From the NCBI GenBank assembly GCA_037126765.1, contig JBBCBC010000025.1, positions 12,803,639 to 12,867,638 on the forward strand: a stretch of 64,000 nt of DNA. The letters are read 5' to 3'. The position numbers and the translations under genes are program-made. This document shows positions 22,126-33,564 of this stretch, piece after piece; positions within the stretch are counted from its first letter, which is position 1; each line of letters starts with the position of its first letter. The DNA comes from Stenogyne calaminthoides. Lineage: Eukaryota > Streptophyta > Magnoliopsida > Lamiales > Lamiaceae. Below the pieces are notes generated by a model, which saw only the letters and a list, made by a program, of their open reading frames with translations, ran no database searches and was not told the origin of the DNA.

Positions 22126-24400
22126 AGAGAATAGGGTGGTTGGTTCTAATGCGAAGAACACGAGAATGGAAAGGCTGTGGATGCATCAATTAATACTAGT
22201 AATTGTTTTGAGACAGCAGCATCTATTTTGATTAAATGATGATACAACTATGTAATGTGAATAAATTCCTTTTCTGCGCGTGTTAATAATTTTATACATA
22301 ATCTAATGTATGTTAATTACAAACAATATTGTGGGTACTAGATTTTTATTCCGTATATAAGAGGATTTCGTTAACTCATGGAAATTACATCAATATATAT
22401 AGATTAGAATAAGAGAAAATTAATTGGCAAAAATGTCCATTTTCAACTTTGTAACTCTCTTTTTACCCTAAATCTTTTTCAACCCATAATTGTGTCATTT
22501 TGTCAAAAATTCTACCATTTCCTCTTAATCTCATCCAAAAAGAACAAAAAAAAATAGTTTGTCCCTTAGAATAACAATCCCTACCAAAAAAAGAGTTGAT
22601 TTTCGCTTAACCAGGTTTATCTTTATTAACTTTAATTATTTGACTTATTTCAATCATTTTCAAATCATTTTTCTAAACCACTAAACTTAAAATGTATTAT
22701 GCCCTGAATAAAATCAAATGTCATGAATTTAAAACAAGGTTCATAGCATGAATCAAGTCTATATTAAGTTTTTGTCTACCAAAGAAAGGAACATAGATTC
22801 CAATAACAAATAGATAAAAATATATTCTACAATATATAATAATACAACATTACTTTACACGCTTATATTAAATTTTACATTTTACTTAACTGGCACACGT
22901 GAATGGACTATTTTATCCTTATAAAAAATCAACCACACTGGCCAAATTTTAAAAAGGCTGACCAGTCTTGCCAATTTTCTAAAATGTTAACAATTCTTAT
23001 CGATTTTGGAAAATTTTGACCACGATATTGATTGACATGTCAAAAAATTAACCCTGGTCAACCAACATTTTTGCAATTTTCGATTGCAATTTTTTAAGAC
23101 TAAACACGCAAAAACTATCTACATGTATATATATCATTTAAATGTACGAAATGCATAAAAAAAAATTACGAAAACTCTATCGATCTATAATTTGATATAC
23201 ATCTTCAAGAGACTGGAATTTTGAAGGATTAGAATTTATATTTTCTTCTTCACATTTGAAAAATGATGTAAATAGGTTAGGAAAAATGATATACATGGGT
23301 ACGGTTAGGTGTATTGAGTAAAAAAAAAATTTGATCCTAGTATATAATAAATATACATGAAGGGTATCTTCATCTATTTACATTAAAATATTTTAAATAT
23401 TATCTATTTACATTAAAATATTTTAAATATTATATAATTTCGGATGTGTAAAGCAAAACATAGTGTGCTATTAACCGGCGCCTTTATTATATCAACAACA
23501 TTTCATGTATAATTGTGCAATGGTGCAAAATAAGCATTTCCCACCAAATATGCCTTTGTGCTGATGATACGTACTTACATAATTTCGAAAACCAAAAGCC
23601 CGAAACCACATGCCTTTTTTTAAGTAAACATAAAAGTGAGACTCAAAGTTAGAAAACATGTATTCTAGCATGTCTAGTTCTTTGCTATTGACAATGACCC
23701 AATTCTCACTACATTATAACACCAGCATGAACCAAATCGTGCTTGCAAAAAATTAACACACAAACAAAAAGAGAAACGATTGGATGCACCAGTTGAACCA
23801 TATAAATGATGCACAACTAACATTGTTCAATGAAAACTAATAGTGTTTAGTAAAAACAACTAGTAATACTGATCAACTAATATTTTTAATAAAACAACTT
23901 TTATCATTTTAAAATACATTTGATTTAAGACAAAAGATAATGGGTGCAGATAAGTATTTGCAAACAAACGCTCACCCCCTGTATTGAGGCACAATTGACA
24001 GATAAATATTTGAATGAAAATCAAGACAAACTTGAAGAAACTGTAGATTACCATGAGGAATTAACAAGTGGGCACAACATATACTCAATCATGAAGAAAA
24101 CAAATGAACAAGAAACACTTGCATAAAGTTTTTCTACTAATTCATTACCACCAGTTCGAACGCATTTTTGAGAGAATTTAAGGTGCTAAATCTATTTCTA
24201 ACACACTAGAAATGATGCCGAGAACTTCACACTCACTATATACATAAAATGAGAAGTATATCTATCAATTGGTGTCCAGAAGGTAAGTCCAGTTCAAAAG
24301 AGTTGTACCGGTTTTGATGTAAAGCATGAATCAGGTCACTCATCCCACCTGCCACCTTTATAGTTCCATTCCAAACATGGAACTAAGCCCGTGATTAGCT
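22126..24400. other. intergenic, AT-rich
   Basis: No gene recognised. Holds a 31-bp tandem duplication at 23371-23432 (TCTATTTACATTAAAATATT unit) and a dispersed repeat at about 23775-23930 with GATGCACAACTAACATTGTT, related to 36070-36150 and 7870-7990. The open frame 23944-24126 has no family signature. Confidence 0.5.
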
Positions 24401-24410
24401 CCATCTCTGT

Positions 24411-24460
24411 GCCTGTACAACACAAGGCCAAATACAGGCGACCATTATGCCATTGCTATG
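24411..24460 (-). promoter_or_regulatory. conserved 3'-region block of hnRNP copy 1 (probable 3' UTR intron acceptor)
   Basis: The gene-strand sequence GGCCTTGTGTTGTACAGGC is identical here and 3' of the second hnRNP copy (36443-36467), with further similarity through CATTATGCCATTG on the plus strand. TTGTGTTGTACAG|G resembles a splice acceptor; it also contains a UGUA element of the kind bound by PUF proteins. Conservation amid otherwise diverged 3' flanks suggests function. Confidence 0.55.
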
Positions 24461-24540
24461 ATTGTTTTATCTACCACTACGAATATCACTACCATTAATG
24501 CCATTGCTATAATTGTTTATCTACCACTAAATATCACTAT
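24446..24540. repeat. short tandem duplication in hnRNP copy 1 3' region
   Basis: Two near-copies of a CCATTGCTATGATTGTTTTA / CTACCACTA..ATATCACTA unit. Confidence 0.7.
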
Positions 24541-25036
24541 CTATTAAGATATAGATCTACCAAAGGTGCTACCAGTCAACTTCTACAAAAAAAATACTAA
24601 GATCTTCACTGCTAACAGACATCACTTGCATGTGTATTAACCCAAGTTGTTCCACTAAAGCTGACGAAGAATCTAATTTCCTATAATTCCATCTAAACAG
24701 ACATCATTCAGTTTAAGCAACATCGAGATATGACATACTATCATTATCACATCAAACCTGCAAAAAGATGAAGGTTAACAACTAACATCACATAAATATC
24801 AATCAACTCACATAAAGTTCAACACGAGCTACTATATCTCAAATATTACCAACTCCAAACATACTAAGCAGTAATAAGCAAGCCGAATTTAGAGCTACAG
24901 TTCAAATGGAGGAAAGTAAAATCAGCAACTCAAATCTTTAAGTACAACTTATTATGAGCTACCAAAAAAGTACCCACACTACTATGACTCAGAAAACCAG
25001 TACTCAGAAACGGGCCCACCAAGAAATTAATCACTG

Positions 25037-26030
25037 CTACTGAGATTGTCTAGACGAAGCACCACCATAGCCCCCTCCATAGTTACCAGAAGCCTGTGAT
25101 GCATCAGATCGCCACCCTGTATTACCATATCCTGAATTACCACTCCCATCTCCATAACCATAACCACCACTACCAGATTGTGGGTCCCCCACAGGAATGC
25201 TACCGTTTCCTGCACGCCCACCAACAGCACCATAACCAGCAGGTTGCCCTCCATAACTTCCATCATTGCCCCCATATCCACCATAATTCCCATAAGCGCC
25301 ACTGGGAGATTGACCAGCAGTAGATCCACCAGGAGGGCCCCACTGAGAGCTCCCATAGCCATAACCAGAGGCAGCAGCCTGTGACCCCCACGAAGTTCTT
25401 TGCGCATTTGGGGGCCCACCAAACCCCGCATTAGGATTCCCATACCCTCCGGCTGGATTCCCGTATCCTGGATTCCCATACCCATAACCCATGCCATTAT
25501 TGGCCGGGCCATACCCATACCCAGGTGCATTAAACCCAGACGAACTGTATGATGGATACCCACCACCAGAATTTTGTGACTGAACGTACCTGTTTGATTC
25601 CAATCTAGTATCATAAGAAGAACCATAACTCTGATACCCACCACCGCTAACCCCGCCCATAGACCGCCCACCACCACCAGGACTGGCATCTTTAGGGAGG
25701 GCCCGCTTCACTTCTACCTGTTTACCATTTAAATCATGGAAAGTCTTGTGTAAGACCCTATCGACAGCTTCCTCGGAATCAAATGTAATAAACCCGAATC
25801 CCCGAGGACGATTTGTCTGCTGATCGTACATAATGACCACATCTGTTACTACACCATAAGCTTCAAAATACTGACGGAAACCATCCTCACTAAGAGTTGG
25901 TGGAAGACCTCCAACGAAAATCTTCTTGGTACGGGTATTTCCACCCCCCACCCATGTTTCTTGCACCACCAAAGCTTCCAACTTTTGAAACATGTTGCTC
26001 CTCTCTTGATAGGGCTCGTTTGGCCTCAAC
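25037..26030 (-). CDS. hnRNP copy 1 exon 2 (linker, RRM2, Gly-rich tail)
   Basis: The acceptor is ACAG at 26031-26034. It reads VEAKRALSREEQHVSKVGSF, then crosses the G6 run and continues in the next frame as NTRTKKIFVGGLPPTLSEDG to ..GASSRQSQ and TAG/TGA-type stop at 25037-25039. The tail is low-complexity GYG/GGY, as in prion-like hnRNP tails. Antisense and +1-frame ORFs of similar length across the tail are composition shadows. Confidence 0.9.
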
Positions 26031-28774
26031 CTGTTTGAGAAAAAAAAACATTAAATACATTTAATTAGTGATTATACAGGAAGTAAAAATGAAAGGAAGG
26101 GGAGCATAACGCGGTCCAAAACAATCTGATCCGGGAACTTTTTTAGCATTGAGTTTATTTGGGAAGGCATCAAGGCAATACAACTACCCAGGTTGAAATT
26201 CAAACAGCTATATGTGTGAATATTGAGCAAGATACTTTAGAATCACAGTACCAAAGTTTCATCAATTAGATCCTCAATGGTATGTTTGATTTGGGATTAC
26301 ACAAAAGGATTTGGGATTTTGAAATCAAATTCTGTTCTACTTTGGGATTTTATAATCCAGTAAAACTCAATACATCTTACCCTACAAATACCTATAAACC
26401 CTAATGACTCATTAATGCAAATATGATGTTTTACTCCCCACTCCTTTTATTTATCACTTTGCAATTTTGCATGCATTTTTTCACTCTTACAACTTTCAAT
26501 AGAACACACTAATCATTACACAATCATTCAATCATTGTTACAATCACAATCAACACTCAACAATAATACAATTATACAACATCATACAACATCAATTTTA
26601 CATAAAGTTAAATCCCTCCCTACTTAAATCTCAAAACAAACAAACACCATTACTAATTTACCAGGATTTTGAATCCAGAATTCAAAATCCAAATTCCACA
26701 AACATACCCAAGAGTATGTGGCGTGGATGATCCATTCTCTCAATCTCACCCACCAGGCCCATGGAATTAAAAAGAAAAAAATATGTAAACTTACCCATCA
26801 TGAACAATCATTTGAAAATTACCTTATTAGTCATGCTATGTGTGTGTGTTTCAAAACATTTATTGGATGAAAAACAAACTTTACTCAAAAGATACAGGAA
26901 ATCGGAAGAACCATAGCACACGATATCATTGGGTTCTCACCTCTGTGAGCAGCACTAAGAAGATTAGTGTAACCTTGGGCATTGACAAAGTCAGAAAATA
27001 CGGAAAAAAAAAATGAAGAATTGTTCAAATAAGTCTAGAGAAATTTTCAAGAGGGCGACTCTCCTTGTTTCAAATCATTATAATTAATATGAATATGCTC
27101 TACAAGAAAGAGCCTAGTTGAAATTCAGGTTATTTAGGCTGTGTTTGTTTTGGGACTCACACGGATGGACTTAGGATTTTGCGCTCCCCGTCTCATACGA
27201 GTTTGAGATTTAGAATCTAGTTTTTAAATCCCACATTCAATCCACACCTATAAATACCTATAAACCTATTATTCTTTCGTTCTCAATACATCACATTTTA
27301 TACACTTTATTACTCTTCTCAATATAATATAATAATACATCATCAATCATTATTAAATGTTGATTTGACATAAAGTTAAATCCTACCCTATTCAAATCCC
27401 AAAACAAACATACACATTTACTATTCATCAAAGATTCTAAATCTCTGGATTCTAAAACCTTGACTTGCTCCGCACACTTAAATCCCAAAACAAACGCTCC
27501 CTTATGGACTTAATATGCACAAAGCAGGCATTTTTTTTCATGACATTAATTTTCATGTTTTCTTGAGATTTTATGATTGCTCCCACAGGAAATGGAATGG
27601 TCAATGGAATTCCCCAAGAAAAATTATTTCAAGGTATCATGATGAATAGACAGGCATCGGTCCCTTAGAATATTAATCACAGAAATGAAGAGTCTTAATA
27701 TATGAATACTGATAGATAAAATAACTGCATACTAGAATGCATAATTATCAAAGAATATTTTGAGTAAACCAAAACATATACTTCAATGTGTAGTAGTGAA
27801 GTTCACAAGAAACAGATGCACACCCACACAAAGGAATCACATTTTTGTTTCTATTTTTATCTACAGAGTTTTTGTGAATCCATTTTGTGGCATGTGCCTC
27901 AATATTTTAAATCAAGGAAAAAAAGTTAAGTTTAGTCAAAATATACTAATCATCATCTGGGAGGTGACCGTTTGCATCAAGGATCACAAAAAGCAATTTA
28001 TCTACCAAGTAAAGGTTAAGATAATCTGATAAGAAACATAACAAATACATTAAGATATTTAAAAATTTGAAGGGAAAACTGAAACCAAACAAAATAAGAT
28101 AACTTTAGGGTAAACATTAACATGGTCTCAACCTGAACAATCTAGCATTAACCAAACGTTTGTAGGCTACAAGCCTACAACACAGTAAACAGTCGAGGTA
28201 AAACAACAAAGCACCACGAAAAACGCCTAGGCAAAATAAAAAGAATAAAATTGACAATGAAATCAATAACAAAACAAAACATAGAAAGCTGATAAATGTA
28301 TCTTAAGTTTAGATTCCTACATAAGACTATCCCAACACAAAATGCCAACACAAACACAGATGCAAAACGGCAATAACAGTATAACACACAAAACCATTCA
28401 ATTCCAAAACCCCCCAATTAACGAAACGTTTAGCTGTATCAAGTAACAGGACAACATTAAACTATTATACCCAAGCAAAACAATTCATTTACCAAAAATT
28501 GAAAACAGAGAAAAAAAACCCTTTTCAGTTGTCAATTAAACAACAATCTTACCGGACGGTCATCAATTACATGCCTTTCCTGAAGAACCCTATCGAGAAC
28601 GGCGGGATCTGAAAACACAACAAATCCAAATCCTCTGGGCTTTCCAGATATTTTATCTCTCATAACCACAGCCTGCAGCACTTCTCCATATCCCTGGAAA
28701 TAATCCTTGAGCTTCTCCTCGTTCGTCTCCCATGAAATCCCTCCAATAAACAGCTTCCCTTGATCTGAATCCAT
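25037..28774 (-). CDS. hnRNP-type RNA-binding protein, copy 1 (two RRMs + glycine-rich tail), one frameshift
   Basis: Two exons (28553-28774, 25037-26030) encode a protein of about 404 residues if the shift is repaired. It is like Arabidopsis RNP1/At4g14300-type hnRNP A/B proteins that bind pre-mRNA or mRNA in nucleus and cytoplasm. RRM1 has RNP2 KLFIGG (7-12) and RNP1 RGFGFVVF (47-54). The linker is EAKRALSREEQHVSK. RRM2 has KIFVGG (110-115) and RGFGFITF (150-157). Then comes a Gly/Tyr/Ser-rich tail with GYG repeats. The exon 2 frame is broken by a C6 run at 25944-25949 (G6 on the gene strand); five bases would keep the frame. The unshifted frame stops about 20 codons later, between the RRMs. 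Confidence 0.9.
26278..26708. mobile_element. Tourist-like MITE
   Basis: Inverted ends GGTATGTTTGATTTGGGATT and, reversed, GGTATGTTTGTGGAATTTGG. The interior shares CATAAAGTTAAATCC and a CAAAACAAACA segment with the element at 27137. Exact borders uncertain by a few bases. Confidence 0.7.
27137..27501. mobile_element. Tourist-like MITE, 365 bp, TTA target duplication
   Basis: Ends GGCTGTGTTTGTTTTGGGA and, reversed, GGGAGCGTTTGTTTTGGGA, flanked by TTA at 27134-27136 and 27502-27504, as expected for PIF/Harbinger elements. Confidence 0.85.
28553..28774 (-). CDS. hnRNP copy 1 exon 1 (RRM1)
   Basis: 74 codons from MDSDQGKLFIGGISWETNEE to VIDDRP, ending at donor CCG|GTAAGA in phase 0. The start is fixed by the conserved MDSDQGK and by the identical exon in the second copy. 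Confidence 0.93.
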
Positions 28775-29061
28775 CAATTTATTATAAATATGGAGAGAAA
28801 TCGAGAGAGGCGGGCTTACTGCGTCTTGTTTGAATGAATGTAGAGTAGGGCTTGGTGACAGCCCGTACAAATTGAGGGTTTCGCCTTGTTTCTGTGAAAC
28901 CCAATGAGAAGTTTAGAATGGTGGGAATTGATGGCTGTGATATTGGGGGCGAAATGGGGGATTGAGATTGGACGGTTGAGATTGATGGTTCGATATTCTT
29001 TTGGTCGGAGATTGTAAAATTAGATGCAGTTAAAAAGAATTCAATTATTGGTGGACTGGTT
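28775..29061 (-). promoter_or_regulatory. 5' flank of hnRNP copy 1
   Basis: Holds the 5' UTR and proximal promoter. It is similar to 42879-43053 plus 43791-43880 of copy 2 (shared TGATGGCTG, GGGGATTGAGATTGGA-like and TCTTTTGGTCGGAGA-like blocks). The duplication therefore included at least 270 bp upstream of the start, and copy 1 preserves the site that is occupied by a transposon in copy 2. No certain TATA box. Confidence 0.55.
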
Positions 29062-32000
29062 TAGTGCTGTTATACGAAACAAGTCACTGGGAACTTGACT
29101 CACTCGGCTCGATAAAAGCTCTAACTCGGCTCGCTCGATAGATATTCAAGCTCGAGCTGTGTATAAGCTCGATTGCTTAACGAGCCGAGCCCGGCTCGAC
29201 TCGCGAGTTACTCGATAGGCTCGAGCTCGAGTAGTAATCAGGCCAATTATTTATAAATATATTTAAAAACTAGGGATATTATTGTAAATATAGTAATTAG
29301 GTCACAACTCACAACTCATATTGTTTCTTCTCATTCTCACTTCTCAGTAAAAACGCTGCCCACTCCTTCAAACCCTAATCCCCTCACCTCCAAGGCTCCA
29401 CACAATCTCTATGAATCCACCGACGATTCAAGACCACAGCGACAACAGATCCACCGCACCCATCAAGCACCATCGAAACCCGTCGGCTTCAACCACAGGC
29501 GACGCTGCATCCACCGCACCACTGCACCACCGAATCTTGTCGCCATCGAACCTCCAACCACCTTGAATCCCGCCACCGCTACCACTGACATTTCCTCTTT
29601 CCCTACTTCAATTACTTGAAGATTAGGGATACACCAAGCACGATTTAAATTTTGGTAAGCTTTTTTTCTCTAAACCCTAGATGTTCATAAAGATATATTT
29701 TTGTTGAATCTGCGATATGTTCTTGTTGAATCTGAGGTTAGATGTTTCTTAGGATTCGAGAAAAATATTGTTTTAAAGAGTTGTAAAATGCAAGATGTCT
29801 CAAACCCTAGCTTCTTTCTCTCCTCTAAAAATATGAGAAGTGTCGATTTGTATTCTCTCTGCTCGCTTTTGTCTCGTTTCTTCTTCGTCACGTGACTGCT
29901 TTATATCTTGCTCTCTGTTTTTTTTTTTTCTTTAACAAGAATGGGCCACCTAAATTAATAAGTAATGGGCCACGTAAATAATAAACTAAGAATGGACTTT
30001 TTTTTTTCTTAATCAAAATTCGAGTATCAAATTGGCATACCCACTTTTCTTGGTCAATGTCATCTCTTCAATTCATGGTCAAATGTTATTTGAATTGGAA
30101 ATGTGAGCCTACCACCATTGTGTATTTGTGAAAACTCATAAAGAAATCATGATGGGTGTTAATGATTTAATAACTTACAAAGAAACCCACCATCTCTTCA
30201 ATTCATGGTCAAATGTTATACCGATTTAATAACTTCTTCATTAAATCATGACGGGTCGCAAATTTTGAAGTATCAAATGACATACCCATTGTGTATTTGA
30301 TGGAATCATTCATTATTTGCTAGTAAAAAGATGAGAAAACTTATTATTTGCTAGTAAAAGATGAGAAAACTTACAAGAAGAAAGTGAAAAAGGGCAAGCC
30401 CTTCACCTCCGGGTTAGAAAACAAATAAATGTCTCGAAAAAGGGCAGGCGTTGAACTGCAAAGTTGAGTGGGTAAATATTGTCACTGAACTTTAAATTTA
30501 CAAATACTATATTATTATCTTATATTTCTAATTTTATACTCCACTTGGTATGGGTTGATTCCTAATGATTTTAAATTAATTGTAGCCTAATTTCTTACAT
30601 CTAATATACCTATTTTGTTGTTTATAGGATGTATTCACACCAAGCTTCATGTTCAAGTGTTGGTATGGATCAAATTAATGAAGATGTTGGTCAAGAGTTG
30701 GAGATTGAAGAAAATGTGGATATAATGAGTGAAGAAGAGCTTCCAACAACTGAAGACCAGCCCAATGAAGTAGATGGGGAAAAAAAAGGTGATGGAGAAC
30801 CAGAGGAACCATTTCAGCCTAAGAAACGACATAAAAAGTCACCGATATGGGAACATATGACTATTGTCAAGTTGAAGAATGGAAAAGAAATGGTGAAATG
30901 CAATATTTGCAAGGAAAAGTTTAATAAGAGTGCAAGTGGATCTACAACTCAACACAAGCGCCACCTTAAATCATGTCTTTTGGGACGAGGGTCCGGTGGT
31001 GCCAACAAATCGAAGCAACAAGTATTGTCCTTCACAGAAGGGCAATCAAGGTATCACCTCTATAACAAACTTCTCAAATGCGACCATAAAAAAAGGTATG
31101 TGAACTTGCTTCTCATATGGTTCTAGTCCATGAGTACCCATTTTCTATGATGGAACATGTTGTTTTTAACAAGTTCATGAAAGCCGCAACACCGCTTTTA
31201 CAAAAAGATTACCCACAACAAGTTAAAGAAGATTGCAATAGTACATATGAACTAGAAAAGAAAAGGCTGGAATTTATGTTCTGTGGTGTTAGTAGGATCA
31301 GTATAACTACTGATTTGTGGAAATCTGGTCAAAAACTTCAATATATGGCTGTGACGGGTCATTTTGTGGATGTTGATTGGGTGTTGCAAAAACGTGTTTT
31401 AAACTTTTGCAATGTTCCACCTCCACACACAGGAGTCATTATCGTTGATGCTTTAAGTAAATGTTTTAGTGATTGGGGGATTGAAGATAAGATTTCTAGT
31501 ATAACTGTTGACAATGCATCTTATAATGATGTTTGCATTAATAGACTTAAAACTGATTTTGCTCTAAGAAAGAAACTAAGTCTTGGTGGAAAGCTTTTTT
31601 TTTCACGTGAGGTGTTAAAAGCGATATACTTAATCTTTTAGTGCAAGATGGGCTCAAAAAACTTGGTGGTGTCACCGATGTTGTTAGAGATGGGTCAAAT
31701 ACTTGAATAATTATGAGTCACGTCTTATCCAATTTGCAAAAATTGCAAAGCAGCTGCAATTGCCTTCTAGAAAACTGATTTTAGATTGTCAAACTAGGTG
31801 GAATAGCACATATCTCATGTTGGCTTCAACATTAACATTCAAAGATGTTTTTTTAGATATTGTGATATTGACCTCGGATTTACATATGTTCCAACCGATG
31901 TTCAAAGGGTCAATGGTTGAGGAAGTAAGCAAATTTTTGGGCATTTTTCAAGAAATAACAAACATGATTTCGTGGATCCGATTATCCAACTTCCAACATT

Positions 32001-33564
32001 TTTCTTGTGGAGCTTTATAGGTTAAACAACTTTTTAAATGAAAAGGTGAATGATAGTTCATTAATATCCAAACAATGACTTTGGCCATGATCGGAAAATT
32101 TGATAAATATTGGGGAGAAAGTAATGTTTTGTTGACTATAGCGGCCGTTTCGATCCGAGGTATAAAATGACACTTGTTGATCATGCTTTTTTTCCGATTA
32201 TTTATGGTGATGTAAAAGTTGTGGCTAAGATTGTTGAAATCAAAACGCTTCTTTATGAGCTTTATAATGAATATGTTGAAGCTTATGTCTCTCTCTCAGG
32301 AGACCCACAAAAGCGACTCTTAAGTCGAAATAAGATGGCCTTGACAACCAAAGAAGGCAAATTTTCACTTAAACTTGGGATTAATGTTCTTACTGGTAAG
32401 GAAATGTTTCAAAGGAGTGTTACTCAAATTGAGAAGACTCCACCAGAAAAAATAGATTTGGATGTGTATCTAGAAGAAAATAGGTATTCTTGTGATGATG
32501 TCTCCGCAAATCTTGATGTTTTGGCTTGGTGGAAATCAGAAAGGTTGAGGCTTCCGATATTGTCAATGTTGGCTCGTGATATTCTCTCTATTCCGGTTAC
32601 AAGTGTCGCCTCTGAATCTACTTTTAGTGTTGGTGGTAGAATAGTCGATGATCGTCGAGCTTCCATGAAGGTTGAGACGGTGGAAATGCTACTTTGTGGC
32701 AATGATTGGATACGCAATCTTCATGATGTTAAAACAAGGCCTCGTGTAAGTGAAATAAACATTCTAATACACTTGAATTGCTTTCATACATTTATTCATA
32801 ATTTGTATTTAATAAAATTTCATTTTTATTGTTGTAAGAATCATAGGATGTTGATGTTTCTGAATCATCTACTCATCAAGAAATTGATCTTCCTGAACAA
32901 AGTTGATGCTGGAATGATCAAGATTGAAGAGAAGATTGAAGATTTGGACTTTGTCTTTGAATCAACAAAGTTGATCTTTTTTTAATTATATCTCATTTCC
33001 CATTTTATTCTCGAACTTCTTTCTTTGTTATATTTTGGTTGTGACTTTGTCTTTGTTATATTTTGATTGTAATTGATGAATCTACTTTTGGTGTAGTTGA
33101 AGTATGGACGCCTTGTTAAAGTTTTTGTAATATTTTAGTTGTGTGATGCACTTACTTTTGAAGTTTGTAGTAGTTGAAGCATGACTCATGAACTTGCAGC
33201 TGCAATAGTTTAATTAGTTGTGATGTATGTTCTTTTAAAGTATGGATAATGTGGTATTTCTAAGTAATTTTAAAATCTTGATGTACTATTATATCTTTGT
33301 TGTGTTTTTAAGGAATTTCAGCATTTTAAGCATTCTTCACAGAATTTCGAGCTCGAGCTCAAGCTCTATCGAGTTTGGCTCATTTTCTTAAACGAGTCGT
33401 GCCCGAGCTCGAGCTCGAGTTTAATCCCCAAAAATACGAGCCGAGCCGAACTTCGATTTTAACTCGATAACCTTACCGAGCGAGCTCGAGCCTAGCTCGA
33501 TAACATTTTCGAGTCGATCTCGAACACTAGGTACTCGGGCTCGCTCGCTCAGATAACAACACTA
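29062..33564 (+). mobile_element. hAT-superfamily DNA transposon with BED-finger transposase remnant
   Basis: Terminal inverted repeats TAGTGCTGTTAT and, reversed, TAGTGTTGTTAT. Both ends carry dense GAGCTCGAGC/GCTCGAG subterminal repeats (29105-29235, 33345-33550). Flanking 8-mers GACTGGTT and GATCGGGT match at only 5 of 8, a decayed 8-bp duplication. The element is 4.5 kb and encodes a plant RICESLEEPER/zf-BED type transposase. It sits about 290 bp upstream of the hnRNP copy 1 start codon. Confidence 0.88.
30629..32985 (+). pseudogene. hAT transposase (RICESLEEPER-like), frameshifted
   Basis: The start follows a TTATAG acceptor at 30628. The acidic N-terminus is followed by a BED zinc finger (CNICKEKFNKSASGS..HKRHLKSC, about 30898-30976). 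The catalytic-domain segments ISITTDLWKSGQKLQYMAVT and WGIEDKISSITVDNASYNDV lie in the next frame, 31117-31641. LPSRKLILDCQTRWNSTYLM is at 31760-31820. The C-terminal hAT dimerisation region (LAWWKSERLRLPILSMLARD, SVASESTFSVGGRIVDDRRA) lies within 32167-32740. A small intron is possible at 32744-32847. At least three frame breaks (about 31093, 31640, 32030) make it non-coding as written, so the element probably cannot move itself. Confidence 0.85.

Larger units (their letters stand above)
26031..28552 (-). other. hnRNP copy 1 intron with two Tourist-like elements
   Basis: 2.5 kb. Besides the two MITEs listed separately, it is AT-rich with no coding signal. The open frame 27760-28029 is lysine-rich, unconserved-looking and probably chance. 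Confidence 0.6.

Noticed and set aside
25027..25689. 220-codon minus frame rich in Met, Val and Gly
   Set aside because: Shifted reading of the glycine-rich tail of the hnRNP; RRM2 and tail are in the other frame.
27760..28029. 89-codon plus ORF antisense to the hnRNP intron
   Set aside because: No homology, AT-rich, lysine-rich; likely chance.
29062..33564. An active autonomous hAT element
   Set aside because: The transposase has at least three frame breaks and the target duplication is decayed, so it is described as a remnant.
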